21,244 nt of DNA from Hofstenia miamia (lineage: Eukaryota; Xenacoelomorpha; Acoela; Hofsteniidae), in contig CABFPE010000348.1 in the NCBI GenBank assembly GCA_900660155.1, positions 489,034 to 510,277 of the forward strand. Direction: 5' to 3'. Position 1 is the first letter of the stretch; each line of letters starts with the position of its first letter. Under the pieces are notes generated by a model. It was not told the DNA's origin and did not search any database. It was given only the letters and a program-made list of their open reading frames with translations. Position numbers and translations under genes: made by a program. Below, in pieces: positions 1 through 10,050 of the stretch.

Positions 1-32
<32 letters not shown>
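1..32. repeat. (TA)n microsatellite at left edge
   Basis: A pure TA dinucleotide run opens the window and ends about 24 bp downstream of the last visible TTC14 donor. It lies inside the next TTC14 intron. Confidence 0.95.
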
Positions 33-35
<3 letters not shown>

Positions 36-55
36 GAACACATAATTCCCCCTAC

Positions 56-2559
56 CTTAAGAATGTCTTCAAGCTTTCTTAGATACTCCATCACGATAAC
101 ATCGCCGGAAAAATAATCTTCTGCTTCTCTACATAATTTTAAAGCCTGATAGCAGTCGTCGTTTAACTCCAGTCTAAAGTATGTTAGAACAAATCTAAAA
201 CATTCATTGTATTTGGTGATCGTTAATCGTTTGAAAACATGAAAATAATATTAAAGTAAGAAATGGTTCTTAGAATGATAAAATTGTAAACATTGTATAA
301 ATGATGTTGCGATTGACTTGAGGTGCATTTAATTAAAATTCACTCAAAGAAATGTAAAATTAAAATTGAAAATAAATGTATACTCTTTTGCTTGAGTCAA
401 GTAGACTTCCTTTAGATATGAGAGGGCGTGTTTGTGATTGGGTTTTAAATGAAGAGCATGCTTCAAGTCCTTCAGAGCGTCTTTGTACATGTTTAAAGCA
501 GCATGTCTAAATATTGAATAAAAAGCTAAAAATTAACACTAATTTACTATTAAATGAAATGAGACTTACAAAGCGCCACGAGCGACATATGCTTCAGTGC
601 AGTCAGCATCAACTTCAATAGCGACATTGTATTGCTTCATAGCGTCCAGGTTATTACCATCTTTGAAAAATGCCACTCCGCGAGCTACACTAGAATATAA
701 GATGATGCTTTCTAAAGTGATTCAATTCGATTCAAATGTTGTCGATTTCAACTCAATTCAATTCAATGTAAAACATTGAAAAAAAGCATAAACCACAAAT
801 TTTCATAAAAACGTTTTCGAATTTTTCGGCCAGTTAAAAACTGTTGTCACCCTCAGTTATTTGTGGTATGGTGATGCATGCACCATCTGCATAGCAGCAG
901 AGTAATACCGAGAAAATCTAACGCATTCTAGTCAATAAAAAAATTGCGATAAGCGTGAACGGAAAAATTAAGTTAGCTGATAAACGAATTTTTCTCGCTC
1001 AAATATTGTCCTTCACTATAAATATTTCGGATTAAAATTTTCTGATTTAAATATTCAAAGTCTCAAAAAAGCATTTGAGTTGAAAAAAGTACAAACCTGT
1101 TATAAGCGTAATTGGCGTTCTGGACTCGCTTGATGTTGGATGCAAACAGAACAGCTTCTTCAACATGACTTTAACAATTAGGAGGCACCTGAAGCAAGAA
1201 AGCAAGCCAAGGAAATTAAGAGATGATATAACCCGACAATAAATGCAAAGTCACTTGCCTATATATTTGAGGTCTCGTAGAAATTAATAAGCTATTGTGT
1301 ATACCAAGTTGCGAGGTAAGATATTCAATTGAGGTGGGATTGTAAAAGCCTTCAGCTGATTCTAATTGATCAGTAAATGTAATATGCGGACTATTAACTA
1401 CATCAAGTGACTTTCTAAATAAATATTGGATAAGTTGTAAATAAATGTAGATTTATGGCACACAGCATATAATTAGTTGAAATATAATTGAAATACGGTT
1501 CGAAAACAGTGAATAACACAAAAAGATCGAAAATTTTTTAATAGGGGACATGTACATACATTTCGAAACCGCTATAAATGTTCTCAAAAATACAATGTAA
1601 GTAGACACAGTAGAATGCTTAAACATCCCACTAAACTGATAAATAGCCATTTATTTATAATTTCGGCAAAAATATTTGTAGCAAATGACAAAAATAAAAA
1701 ACTATTTTTATACCTATAGAAGCCACTGAGTTCTTCTTCACTTAATAAACCCTAAAACCAAAAAGGTAAGTCAAATGCACACATAATACTACCAATTTTA
1801 ATTCGTATACGGGCATTTCCCTCAAAGTAATCCACACATTTTCACTAACTAAATGAGTGAAACATCCACGTATGATATCACCAGACTGCAGTAATAAGTC
1901 TATTGGCGTCAACTCTTTGGGACATATTCCCTAAATTATCCAATATAAAAATGTGAAGAGTGCACAATATCAACAAAATCCGATAAGTAAAATAGCATAA
2001 ACATGTACATAGATATGAAATTAATGTTTTAATATTACTGTAATATTTAAATCACTGCAAAATGTTTCTTTGCAAAACATGTTGGGAATTCGTTCGATTG
2101 TTGCGGGGACATCCACATACAGGAGATTAAATAAAGCCGCGAAATTTCTGACAAATGTAATTTTGCAGACAACAATCGTGTTTTCCTTTAAATTCTAAAA
2201 CAAATGAATTAAACGCTAAAGATAATCTAAACATACTTTGAAGAAATTAGCCTTGCGTTTTTCTAATGATACACGGCCAAGCAATGATAACGGAGCGGTA
2301 GACAGGAAATAATCTAAAAATATAATTATTAAATGGTTAAATCAAATTAATGATTACAGCATATGCATTAATAATACAGAACGATATTTCACATGTAGAA
2401 TAAAAAATATATTAAAAAAAAGAAAATTAAGAAAAAACTACCTTTATTTTCTATATAATTTTCGTTGAAACTAGAATGTAATGTTTTGGGTAGCTTTTTC
2501 ACAACATCTGGAAGCTTTTCCTCAATAAAATTCGAAATTTTGTCATTCAAAGTACTCAT
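56..2559 (-). CDS. TTC14: TTC14 orthologue (S1/OB-type region plus TPR protein), ten coding exons, 3' end outside window
   Basis: Coding exons in gene order are 2559-2442, 2313-2237, 2194-2039, 1930-1793, 1751-1714, 1414-1259, 1168-1097, 689-570, 506-384 and 173-56. Together they give 1116 nt, 372 codons without a stop, and phases agree at every junction. All introns are GT-AG except 1258-1169, which is GC-AG; sizes run from 41 to 407 bp. The start ATG at 2559 gives MSTLNDKISNF. Residues about 45-165 match the S1/OB-containing half of TTC14, including the segments SGDIIRG and KLGLLSEEEL. Residues about 170-215 carry the GFYNPTSIEYL segment. Residues about 252-350 form TPR repeats (VARGVAFFKDG, AYVARGAL, LHLKPNH). 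Order and spacing agree with vertebrate TTC14 as I remember it, though the S1 half is very divergent. In animals the family is a nucleic-acid-binding-type protein of poorly defined role. The last exon ends at a GTAGGG donor, so more exons lie to the left of position 1. Confidence 0.9.
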
Positions 2560-2569
2560 TGAAACCAGC

Positions 2570-2572
2570 CCT
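2570..2572 (-). promoter_or_regulatory. Splice acceptor just upstream of the TTC14 start codon
   Basis: On the minus strand the sequence TTTGTTTTAG lies directly upstream of GGCTGGTTTCAATG, placing an AG acceptor 11 nt before the start codon at 2559. It could end a 5'-UTR intron or be a spliced-leader acceptor. A second TTTTAG lies about 20 nt further upstream. I see no convincing donor or promoter in the next few hundred bases. Confidence 0.4.
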
Positions 2573-3530
2573 AAAACAAAATGATACCTAAAACCCAAAG
2601 TAAGCGTAATTCCAAATGAAAAATTAAAAATCCTTGAATTAGTAAAAAATTCTGCAAATTCATTCAGCAGGTAGGGTAAAATTACACAGGGTAAATTCTA
2701 TTGATCACAATTAAGGAGGATAGTTACGTCCGCGCTAAGTTAAATAGAACGCACAAGGGTTAAAAATAGGGTTATTACTCTCGGAAATGGTCTTATGTCT
2801 TGAAAATTTGCCTAAAACTTTCAAAGATATTCTATTTTATATGACACACCTACAAATCACTAGTAGGCCTCATCAGATAATTAATTGCTATTGAATATTT
2901 CATTGTTATAATATACTATATTTACTCCTATGCACAATTATATTTGCTTCGATCCATGCGTTGATTAGTGAGGAGACGTTTTTATGGCTGTAGGTTGGCC
3001 ATATTCTTAAGAAATGCTTATGGTAGGGTTAGGCAAGGCAATTTTTTTCCAAAAAAAGTGTCGACATCGTCATGAATTATAATTACTAATCTTATAATAT
3101 GCGTTTTATTGCTTACTTTAAGCTATATCTTGAATTCCTTAAGAAATAAAATGCCATAGTGTAGTTTACTTAAAAACGTAGTTTATTACAACTTCAATAC
3201 ATCAAGTGAGTTTGACAGTATCAAAAAAATTGACTGAGAGTTTTAACCTCGAAATTAAGCGTGATTGCTTTAGGAAACCCTAAAATTATTATAATTGCGT
3301 TAGGTTAGAATGAATTGGAGCGAATTTCGGAAAATTCTGTTTGGATTGAGTTGGGTTGGTTCAAAAATTTATGACCCACTTGCAGCTATAGTTTAAGTAC
3401 TTTGGCAAACATGTGCTTCAATTTTTACTAATCAATATTTTCTTTCGTATATATTGACTTGCTTTAATAACCAAGGTGTAATAAATCATGTTCACGAGTG
3501 CAGCACGCGTTACCACTAGAAAAATATATT
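2573..3530. other. Intergenic stretch upstream of TTC14, no gene seen
   Basis: AT-rich sequence with frequent stops in all frames. I see no coding similarity, RNA gene or clear inverted repeat. It should contain the TTC14 promoter, but no confident core element can be picked out. Confidence 0.5.
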
Positions 3531-3533
3531 GTT

Positions 3534-3534
3534 T

Positions 3535-3568
<34 letters not shown>

Positions 3569-3580
3569 ATATATATATTA
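3534..3580. repeat. (TA)n microsatellite
   Basis: About 46 bp of TA repeats with one TT interruption near 3558. It produces a spurious tyrosine/isoleucine-rich reading frame on the minus strand. Confidence 0.95.
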
Positions 3581-3697
3581 AGCCTACAATATTTACCAAT
3601 ATGCAGTGACACTTGCCTAATAAAAAGTCAGCAGTCACCTATTTATTGCAGTTAAAAATTTAGAAGACAATAGAACTTTAAGGAATTATTTTTTGTA

Positions 3698-4390
3698 AGA
3701 ATAAGCACACTCTAAACCTAAGAAGAACGCAATTCATAATCTTTGCAAATGAATCATTGAAATTAATCAGTAAAAAGTTGAAACTAAACATAGAATTGCA
3801 ACAGATTGACTAGGTAGATGAAGTTATTTACCTAGGAGTACATATTGATAAAAACCTTAAGTTTAAAGCATGTATCAAAACGAAGCTTTATAAAATGGCA
3901 ATAGAAATACACGGTATACGTTTTTATAAGACGCCTTACAAATGATATTAACGTAATTCACTCATTTGTAACTAGCCAGTACATATATGTCTAATTCTGG
4001 TAGATATTGGAACTAGTAATCGTGAACAACTACATAATAAACTGAATTGGTCAATTAGAGAAATGCAGAAGCACGTATTAGTAAGTGATAAGTTAACTGC
4101 TAAAAACATACTGTCCTTTGAAAATCTATCACTATTTGTTGCAACTTGTAAGTTGTTTAAGTTTACAATAAAACAAACAGAAGCATCAAGCTTTTTTACT
4201 GAAAGAAGTAACAAATGCATATGTTTACATAAGACAAATACAAAACTAGCTGCATTGTCGTTTTGCAGAATTATCAGTAATTTTTGGAATGTACTGGATG
4301 AAAGGAAAATAACAAATATATTTAATATATTTAAGTGAAAGCTTAAACTGTTTCTGCTAAGAAAGAGAAAGACTATTAGGAACAATTAAA
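3698..4390 (+). pseudogene. Non-LTR retrotransposon reverse transcriptase, C-terminal fragment
   Basis: Broken frames read like the end of a LINE/CR1/jockey-type reverse transcriptase. A segment near 3700 (NLRRTQFIIF) fits the LxxxKT motif. Next, EVIYLGVHIDKNLKFK (3820-3865) fits the conserved YLGV thumb segment. From about 4063 an open stretch of 91 codons ends in FWNVLDERK, then a stop, then KLKLFLLRKR; this is the WNxLP...FKxxLKxxLL pattern of the RT C-terminus. Stops occur near 3812, about 3944 and 4336. No catalytic YADD, endonuclease or poly-A tail is seen, so this is a 5'-truncated, decayed copy. An AATAAA near 4423 may mark the old 3' end. Exact clade not assigned. Confidence 0.7.
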
Positions 4391-4590
4391 CTAATTTGTA
4401 GAGGCTCCTAGATTATCTAGGGAAATAAAGTTTCATTGAACATATTTGAATGCCAAATACTACAATGCGTTGGATGCTCTGCTGGTGAATGTGAGGTCTG
4501 GAGATCAATTATCATGAGCAAATAAGACCTCTCTCGAGAATTATGACTAGCAAGAAAACAAAAAGCCAACATTCTTAAGTGTCACCCAAA
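4391..4590. other. Junction between RT fragment and transposase-like piece, nothing assigned
   Basis: Low-complexity AT-rich sequence without a persuasive reading frame. The N base at about 4675, just downstream, may hide a frame break in the next feature. Confidence 0.4.
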
Positions 4591-5085
4591 TTCGTCTATG
4601 ATACTCTTGTGAAAGAAGTGCAAGATGAAGAAAAGCAGCAGCAAGAGGAATGGTTTCTAGTGAAAATATGCCAGNGAGCATTCACCAAACATCTAAATGC
4701 TTACAATCCCTACTGGATGACGATATTTTAGAAAATGTGTAAATACCGAGTTCAAGTACTATTCACCAACAGTCTCTGAAATCAAATGCTGACTGTGTTG
4801 AAAAAGAAGAATATTTTGGAGAAACTTTGTATTTTGATATGAAAAATTACTCAAATTTGTATGGAAGAAAACGTGAAATGATTGCTTTTTTAGTGGACAA
4901 AAAACTGGTAGCGTTTATGGAACTGCTGAATAAACACGCGCTAACAATATCTAATTATGCACTGAAAATTATTAGTGACAAGAAGATTAATATTGTAAAA
5001 ATCTGTTCAGATACTGAAGCCGTGAACACAGGTTCAAGAAACGTTGTTTCCATACAAAGGAAAAGAGTTATCCCTGGCCTGGAGT

Positions 5086-5882
5086 TAGAGGTCGACGGTA
5101 AACCAATAAAAACCGTAACCGCGGTTTTTCTTAGAAACCATTACCTGACCGATTGTGACACTTGTATATGGTTTAATACGTTACGGTTTTTAGGCTTTAT
5201 AGTCTATTATTTAGCCTAGAATTTCAAACTTTGATGACCGTTTTGGGGACCTTAATACCAAGCACTTATTTCTTGTGACAACATTATTGGATCCCAGATA
5301 TAAGGCAATGCTCTTCTCAGACGAGCAAATTCTATTGGCGAAGACGGAAATTGAGAAGGCAATGGTTGAAATTCGGACTCCAGGGAATCAGCAAGGAACC
5401 ACTGATTCTACTCCATCAAATATATGTAAATCAGCTTTACTTTCATCTCTCGCGGCAAGTTGCATACCATGTCAACTCCCTCTGTCTCAGGAAATGAAAT
5501 AGACACTAACATCTCAATGGAACCTTTAGAACCTACCGGGGATGTTCTTATTTGGTGGCGATTACATGCAACAAAACTACCCAAACTTGCCATCCTGGCC
5601 AGAAAATGGTTATGTGTACAGGCAACAAATGTGTCTTCAGTGCGTATGGGCTCCATCGGATCCAATACTATCACGAAGAAAAGTTGTTCTCTAACTGGGG
5701 AAAATGCATCAAGACTTATCAAAACTAAGAAAAACCTTAAATCAATTCAATGTTGAATAAATTTTTGTTTGCAAACTTGGCTTTTAAGAAAAAAACCGAA
5801 CTGAACCAAACCAAAACCATAATTTTACCTGGTTTACCGATCTGAATCAAACCAGTCAAAATTTAAAAACCGTCGACCTCTA
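5086..5882 (+). mobile_element. hAT transposon, internally deleted remnant
   Basis: Terminal inverted repeats TAGAGGTCGACGGT (5086-5099) and ACCGTCGACCTCTA (5869-5882) match over 14 bp. They are flanked by an 8-bp duplication, CCTGGAGT at 5078-5085 and CCTGGAGA at 5883-5890 (7 of 8 identical). An 8-bp duplication is the hAT hallmark. Both ends have AC/GT-rich subterminal motifs such as AAACCGT. The interior keeps only the C-terminal third of a transposase, so this is a deletion derivative dependent on another copy. It sits inside the transposase-like frame, splitting it after the codons for GLE. Confidence 0.85.
5219..5755 (+). pseudogene. hAT transposase C-terminal fragment (ZBED-type, dimerisation domain)
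   Basis: From 5219 the frame reads RISNFDDRFG and then LLDPRYKAMLF, the conserved LLDPRYK motif of hAT transposases. A frameshift near 5440 moves reading to the 5460 frame. There DVLIWWRLHATKLPKLAILA, then CVQATNVSS and ITKKSCSLTGENASRLI, form the C-terminal hAT dimerisation domain (WW..H...P.LA..A; S-ER region; LtpenV). The usual S-S-ER-FS motif reads VSSVRMGS, so the E is lost. DNA-binding zinc finger and catalytic core are absent. Not functional. Confidence 0.8.
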
Positions 5883-6048
5883 CCTGGAGAATGAACCATG
5901 CCGATTACATGTGTTGGACTAGGTTTTAAAACACGAATTAAAATCTTGTTTCCTGAATAAACAAACTTGCCTGACCTACCTTATGGCTTTGTTAAGGAAA
6001 TAAAATCAAACTGGGGTTTATTTTCAAGTGATTACCTTCATACATCAG

Positions 6049-6213
6049 TGTTATCACAATAATTAGTACAAGGTAGTAACAAACTCATTGTTTGGTAAGA
6101 TGGGCAACAAGAGGCACAAATATGTTGTCTTTAAGTTTATGATGATTTAAGTCATAAGGATTTGTGATTTGACAAAATACAGTTGTTACTGCGTTTTATT
6201 GTACTCAGCAAAA
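6049..6213 (+). repeat. 5' LTR of gypsy element
   Basis: Starts TGTTATCACAATAATTA and ends CTCAGCAAAA. It differs from the 3' LTR by about 12 substitutions in 165 bp (about 7%) with no indel by eye. The CAGCA at 6206-6210 would give the usual TG...CA ends; the flanking duplication fits better if the LTR runs to 6213. Confidence 0.9.
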
Positions 6214-6215
6214 TG

Positions 6216-6233
6216 TGGTGACAGAAAGACAAT
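6216..6233 (+). promoter_or_regulatory. Candidate primer-binding site of gypsy element
   Basis: TGGTGACAGAAAGACAA starts with the TGG complementary to a tRNA CCA end, 2 nt after the LTR. Which tRNA would pair is not determined. Confidence 0.45.
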
Positions 6234-6992
6234 GCAGAATATCACAAGATTGTTGAATCTACCAAGCCTGTTAGAGCTTAACGGAACTGTTGATCGGGCT
6301 AAAGTTTTTGTTACATGGAAACAACGTGTGAATATATTTTTTAATGCAGCCAGATTAAATGAGAGTGGCATCAGTGAGTTGGTGATGTGTGATACGTTAC
6401 TCAATTTTCTAGGTGATTCAGCTCTCAAGATCAATAATACATTCAGCTTAACCCAAAGTGAAGATAGGTTTAGTAAAATAATGGAGAAGATGTAAGAGTA
6501 TTTTAAGCCAACCAGATCTCACTTGTTGCTACTTCATTGATTCTTCACTCGAAATCAGGCAGAATCTGAGACTGTAGATTATTTTATACGTCTTTGATGC
6601 CTTTGGCCTGTGAAAGCAGCCTTGCAAGTAAGAAGAGAGAAGAGCTCCTTTCAACTGTTTACTGCTATAGATCAGTATCAGGAATTGCCTCAAAGGATAT
6701 ACAGCAGCATATATTACAGGAACCTTCTTTGATGCTGCAAAAAGCATTGGATATTGACGAATATTTGAATCAGCAAAGATGACGCAAAGTGGAAAAGGGG
6801 GCTATTAAGGGTGATGTTAGTTTTGTTGGTTCAAGGGTCACAAGCTGCAGCAATATCTAACAGAATAATCAACCATAGAGAAGAACCCCAATAAAATGTA
6901 AGTTTTCTTCTAATTTTTATGAGTTTAAGAAAAGTGCATGCCCTGCTGCTCACCAGAATTGTTGCAAGTGTCACAAAAGAGGACATTTTGCA
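6229..6992 (+). pseudogene. gypsy gag-like remnant with degenerate zinc knuckle
   Basis: An ATG at 6232 opens MQNITRLLNLPSLLELNG and a capsid-like stretch (VTWKQRVNIFFNAARL, then LLNFLGDSALKI) ending at a TAA near 6493. Further pieces read FTRNQAESETVDYFIR and, from about 6630, KREELLSTVYCYRSV to DEYLNQQR with a stop at 6780. This is the retrotransposon gag pattern. At about 6935-6990 CPAAHQNCCKCHKRGHFAC recalls a CCHC knuckle, but the spacing between H and the last C is two residues short. At least three stops or frame changes break it. Confidence 0.65.
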
Positions 6993-7335
6993 TGCTTGCT
7001 AACTTAGCGATTGAAAATGACTCTATAGAAACATTTTTGATGATGGCAGCAGAAAGTGAAAACAGCGGATTTAAGACTGTTAAACTAAGTACTTCCGGGG
7101 GAAATATGATAGGGCATGTCAACTCAATGTCTTCGTACACACTTATGGGTAGAAAACATTTTGAGAAACATTATGCAAAAAAAATAAAGCTAGCAAAATG
7201 TGAAAATTGCGAAATAAAAATTGCTAATGAAAAAATTGTCAAGCCAGTAGGAAAGTAGTCCACATTTGTAACTTGGCAAAATTTTTTCAGGCTAGAAAGT
7301 TGACATTTTGAGTTGTTGAAAATTTAAACGTCAAA

Positions 7336-8372
7336 TTGTTTATTGGCACAGACTTTCTTAAATCATTTAACAGAGTAGTGTTCAATTTTGGAGCTACTAG
7401 TCCCAAAGGTGGACATTTAGCATTAGCATCAATAAGTACATCAAAGACAAACAGCAAGGCCATCGACTTAAAAGAAAATTTTTTTGATGAATTTGCTGAT
7501 GTATTGGACCAACCTTTGTCAAAAGCCAAATTAAAGCTAAATGAGTCTCTTCCTAGAGTGATTATTCTAAAAAAAGGTTCGCGTGCAAAATGCCAACAAG
7601 TTCAGCTGATCATTAATCCAATTGTTAGAAGTTTTGTAAATGGAAAAAATTGAAGAACTGGAAAGAGTAGGGGTGATACAGCCATCTCAATCTCCTTACA
7701 GACACAATGTCCATGTCGTGCAGAACAAAGAATATAAGCCGCATATGGTAATAGATTATAGAACATTAAGCAAAGATACAGTTTTTGACACATATCCCAT
7801 ACCAAACATTGAAGACAAAATACGAAAACTTGGGGATTGCAAGATATTTGCGAAAATAGATTTTCTTTAGTTTTATCATCAGATCCCACTTGATCCAGAA
7901 GACAGAATGAAAGCAGCATTCACAGCTAGTGGCCAGTTATGGGAACTGACAAGGTTGGTATTTATTTGAAAAATGTGATGGCCCAAGCAGCTAGTGTTGA
8001 AAAGCTGATTTTTAAGGACATTGAGAAATGTGCCTATTTGAGGGTCGACGGGTTGATTGGCATGAGTTCAATGGAAGAACTAGACATCAGACTTAGAAAA
8101 CTTTTCAGTCTTATCAGAAAACTGGGTTTATCTTTGAAAAAAGAAAAATGCGAATTTTTTGTTGACAATGTTACATTTCTCAGTCATGTAATTGAAAGAA
8201 ATAGGATTTCGCCAAACCTAGACCAAGTCACTCCAATTATCAACTTTACTCAGACAAAAACAACTGAAGCATTGAGTAGCTTTTTGGGGATGTGCAACTG
8301 GTATAGGGAATACATCTCTCAGTTCTTGGAAGTAGCAGCCCTGCTATACAAACTCAAAAAAGCAATGAAATA
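7336..8372 (+). pseudogene. gypsy protease end and reverse transcriptase, broken
   Basis: At 7336 FIGTDFLKSFNRVVFNFGA fits the end of a retropepsin (GxDFL). The RT follows from 7640: EELERVGVIQPSQSPY, VIDYRTLSKDTVFDTYPIP and FAKIDF, keeping the first catalytic aspartate region. A TAG at 7868 then precedes FYHQIPLDPEDR. The second catalytic motif, normally YxDD, reads CAYLRVDGLIG (about 8030-8060), so the DD pair is lost. The tail CEFFVDNVTFLSHVI, then LSSFLGMCNWYREYI, is the typical gypsy RT thumb. Inactive. Confidence 0.85.
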
Positions 8373-8422
8373 AGAAGATGGAATAGACACCATGCAAAGG
8401 CATTCTAGAATTTGAAGAAAAC

Positions 8423-8800
8423 GTGCCTGGGGAAGGAGAATTTTTTATACAGATGCTAGTGATTCATCTATTGCAACAGTCTTGGAACAATGTGGTCAGC
8501 CTTTTTACTTTTATAGCAAGTCCTTTGCAGTGGGATGAAAGAAACTGGCACATATCTGAAAAGGAGGCTTTTGCAGTAGTCAGTGTGATAGAGAATCTCA
8601 GAAAGTTCTTAGTCTGGTGAAAGTTTAAACTGTGCATAGTCAATTGCGCATGTGCGTTGTTGTTTTCAAACACAAAAACAAGTCAATGATTAAGAAGATG
8701 GCAGATGATGTTGTCAGACTATAATTTTGCAGTTGAACTAGTGAAAGGAAAAGAAAACATAGTCGCTGATGCCATTTCAAGACAAAATTGCAATTTAGCT
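8423..8800 (+). pseudogene. gypsy RNase H domain, broken
   Basis: One frame gives YTDASDSSIATVLEQ (from about 8447), the RNase H start with its catalytic aspartate. After a frame change come WDERNWHISEKEAFAVV (about 8530-8575) and LRKFLVW. The closing segment DYNFAVELVKGKENIVADA (8714-8770), then ISRQ, is the standard end of the gypsy RNase H/connection. Several stops intervene, e.g. at 8618. Confidence 0.85.
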
Positions 8801-8844
8801 GTTGAGCCAGGCAAACCAAACAGCTGGAAAAAACATCTACTCCA

Positions 8845-9857
8845 ATATGTGCACAGAGTTCACTGGGGACAGGATGCCATGTTGGCCTAACTGAAAAGGC
8901 AAAAGATTTATTGGTATATGGATGTGAAAAAATTTTATCAGAGTGCAAAACTTGTGGGAGGGTTAGGCCACAGTGGGGAAAACCACTTCAGTCAGCTATA
9001 CCTGTTGGGCTGAAACCAATGGAAGTTATTGCCTGTGATTTTGTTGACCCTCTTACACAAGCTAAGAATGGACCAAAATTTATGATGACATTTATTGATA
9101 CTCTTACTAGACACGTGAAAGTTTACCCTGTTAGAGAAATAACAAAGGAAGTTGCTGTCGCGAAACGAGAGGATATGCATAGGGAATTCAAAGTTAATAT
9201 CAGATCCGGCATCACAGTTTGAGTCAGAGTTTTTTCGGCAGGCATGCTCATGGTTCGGAATTGCAAAGAAAAGAACAACAGCCTACCATCTGGTAGGAAA
9301 TGGGGTTTGTGAAAGGTTCCACCATACCCTTTGGGCGAAAATTAAAGCAATTCATGCAGAACAGCAAACACCAGTGACAGGTTGGGTGGAAAGCAAAAAT
9401 CACAGTGGCTGATTACAATAGTAATTTACATTCAGCTACAGGGTTTATACCAAATGATCTTTTATTTTGTGCTAGCTGAACAAACCTGAAGGAAGCAAGG
9501 CGGAAATGCATGGAAAGGAATAATCAAGGAAAATCCCAAGGAAGAGGATGGCAGCCTAGCATCAGGGATAGGGTCTTAATCAAATCTCCTCACACGTATC
9601 GCAAATTGGCAGTCTTGAAGGAGCAAGAAGGGACCTTCAATGAAATGCTCAATCTGCAAGTTGCTGTAATCAATAATGAAACCATCTTAATATGGTGTCT
9701 GGCAAAGTTACCTTTAGAACAAGGCTGTCAAGGAGTGGATGACATTGAAGTTGCACAAGTGACACAGCAAACCAATGGGGATTTCATGGCAGCATCAGGA
9801 CGCTGCCCAAAAAGAAATAGAGTGACAACGAATATCTATCAAGCTGGATTCTCATGA
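8845..9857 (+). pseudogene. gypsy integrase, broken, all three catalytic residues visible
   Basis: The N-terminal zinc site appears as HRVHWGQDAMLA, a TAA at 8888, then a reading with CKTCGRV (from about 8944). The core shows the three acidic residues: D in ACDFV (about 9033), D in SDPASQFESEFF (about 9200) and E in GVCERFHHTL (about 9310). A frameshift near 9160-9215 removes part of the segment between the two aspartates. From 9510 a frame with PSIRDRVLIKSPHTYRKLA matches the C-terminal tail of gypsy integrases. Not functional because of stops and shifts. Confidence 0.85.
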
Positions 9858-9870
9858 AGTGTGGGAAATC

Positions 9871-9885
9871 GAGGAAGGGATATGG
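9871..9885 (+). promoter_or_regulatory. Candidate polypurine tract
   Basis: GAGGAAGGGATATGG abuts the 3' LTR and is mostly purine, as expected for the plus-strand primer site of an LTR element. Two T bases weaken it. Confidence 0.5.
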
Positions 9886-10050
9886 TGTTATCACAATAAT
9901 TACTACAAGGTAGTAACAAAATCATTGTTTGGTATGATGGGCAACAAGAGGCGTAAATATGTTGTCTTTAAGTTTATGATATTTTAAGTTATACAGATTT
10001 GTGATTTGACAAAATACAGTTGCTACTGCATTTTATTGTACTCAGCAAAA
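9886..10050 (+). repeat. 3' LTR of gypsy element
   Basis: Direct repeat of 6049-6213 in the same orientation and of the same length. It is preceded by a purine-rich stretch and followed by the right-hand flanking duplication. Confidence 0.9.

Larger units (their letters stand above)
6049..10050 (+). mobile_element. Ty3/gypsy LTR retrotransposon, full-length but decayed
   Basis: Two LTRs of about 165 bp bracket gag-like, protease, reverse transcriptase, RNase H and integrase remnants in the Ty3/gypsy order (RT before IN). A short direct repeat flanks it: ATCAG at 6044-6048 and ATCAA at 10051-10055, or a perfect ATCA if the LTR starts one base earlier. Total length of about 4.0 kb is short for a gypsy element, which suggests internal deletions. 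It lies inside the transposase-like frame, which resumes in phase after 10055. Confidence 0.9.

Noticed and set aside
2389..2598. Longer TTC14 first exon starting upstream of 2559
   Set aside because: The extension would start at TTG, not ATG, and crosses an AG acceptor and a likely 5'-UTR boundary. The first ATG in frame is at 2559.
3972..4385. 137-codon frame on the minus strand
   Set aside because: It lies antisense to the reverse transcriptase fragment, whose plus-strand motifs are convincing. The minus product is leucine/serine-rich without any motif.
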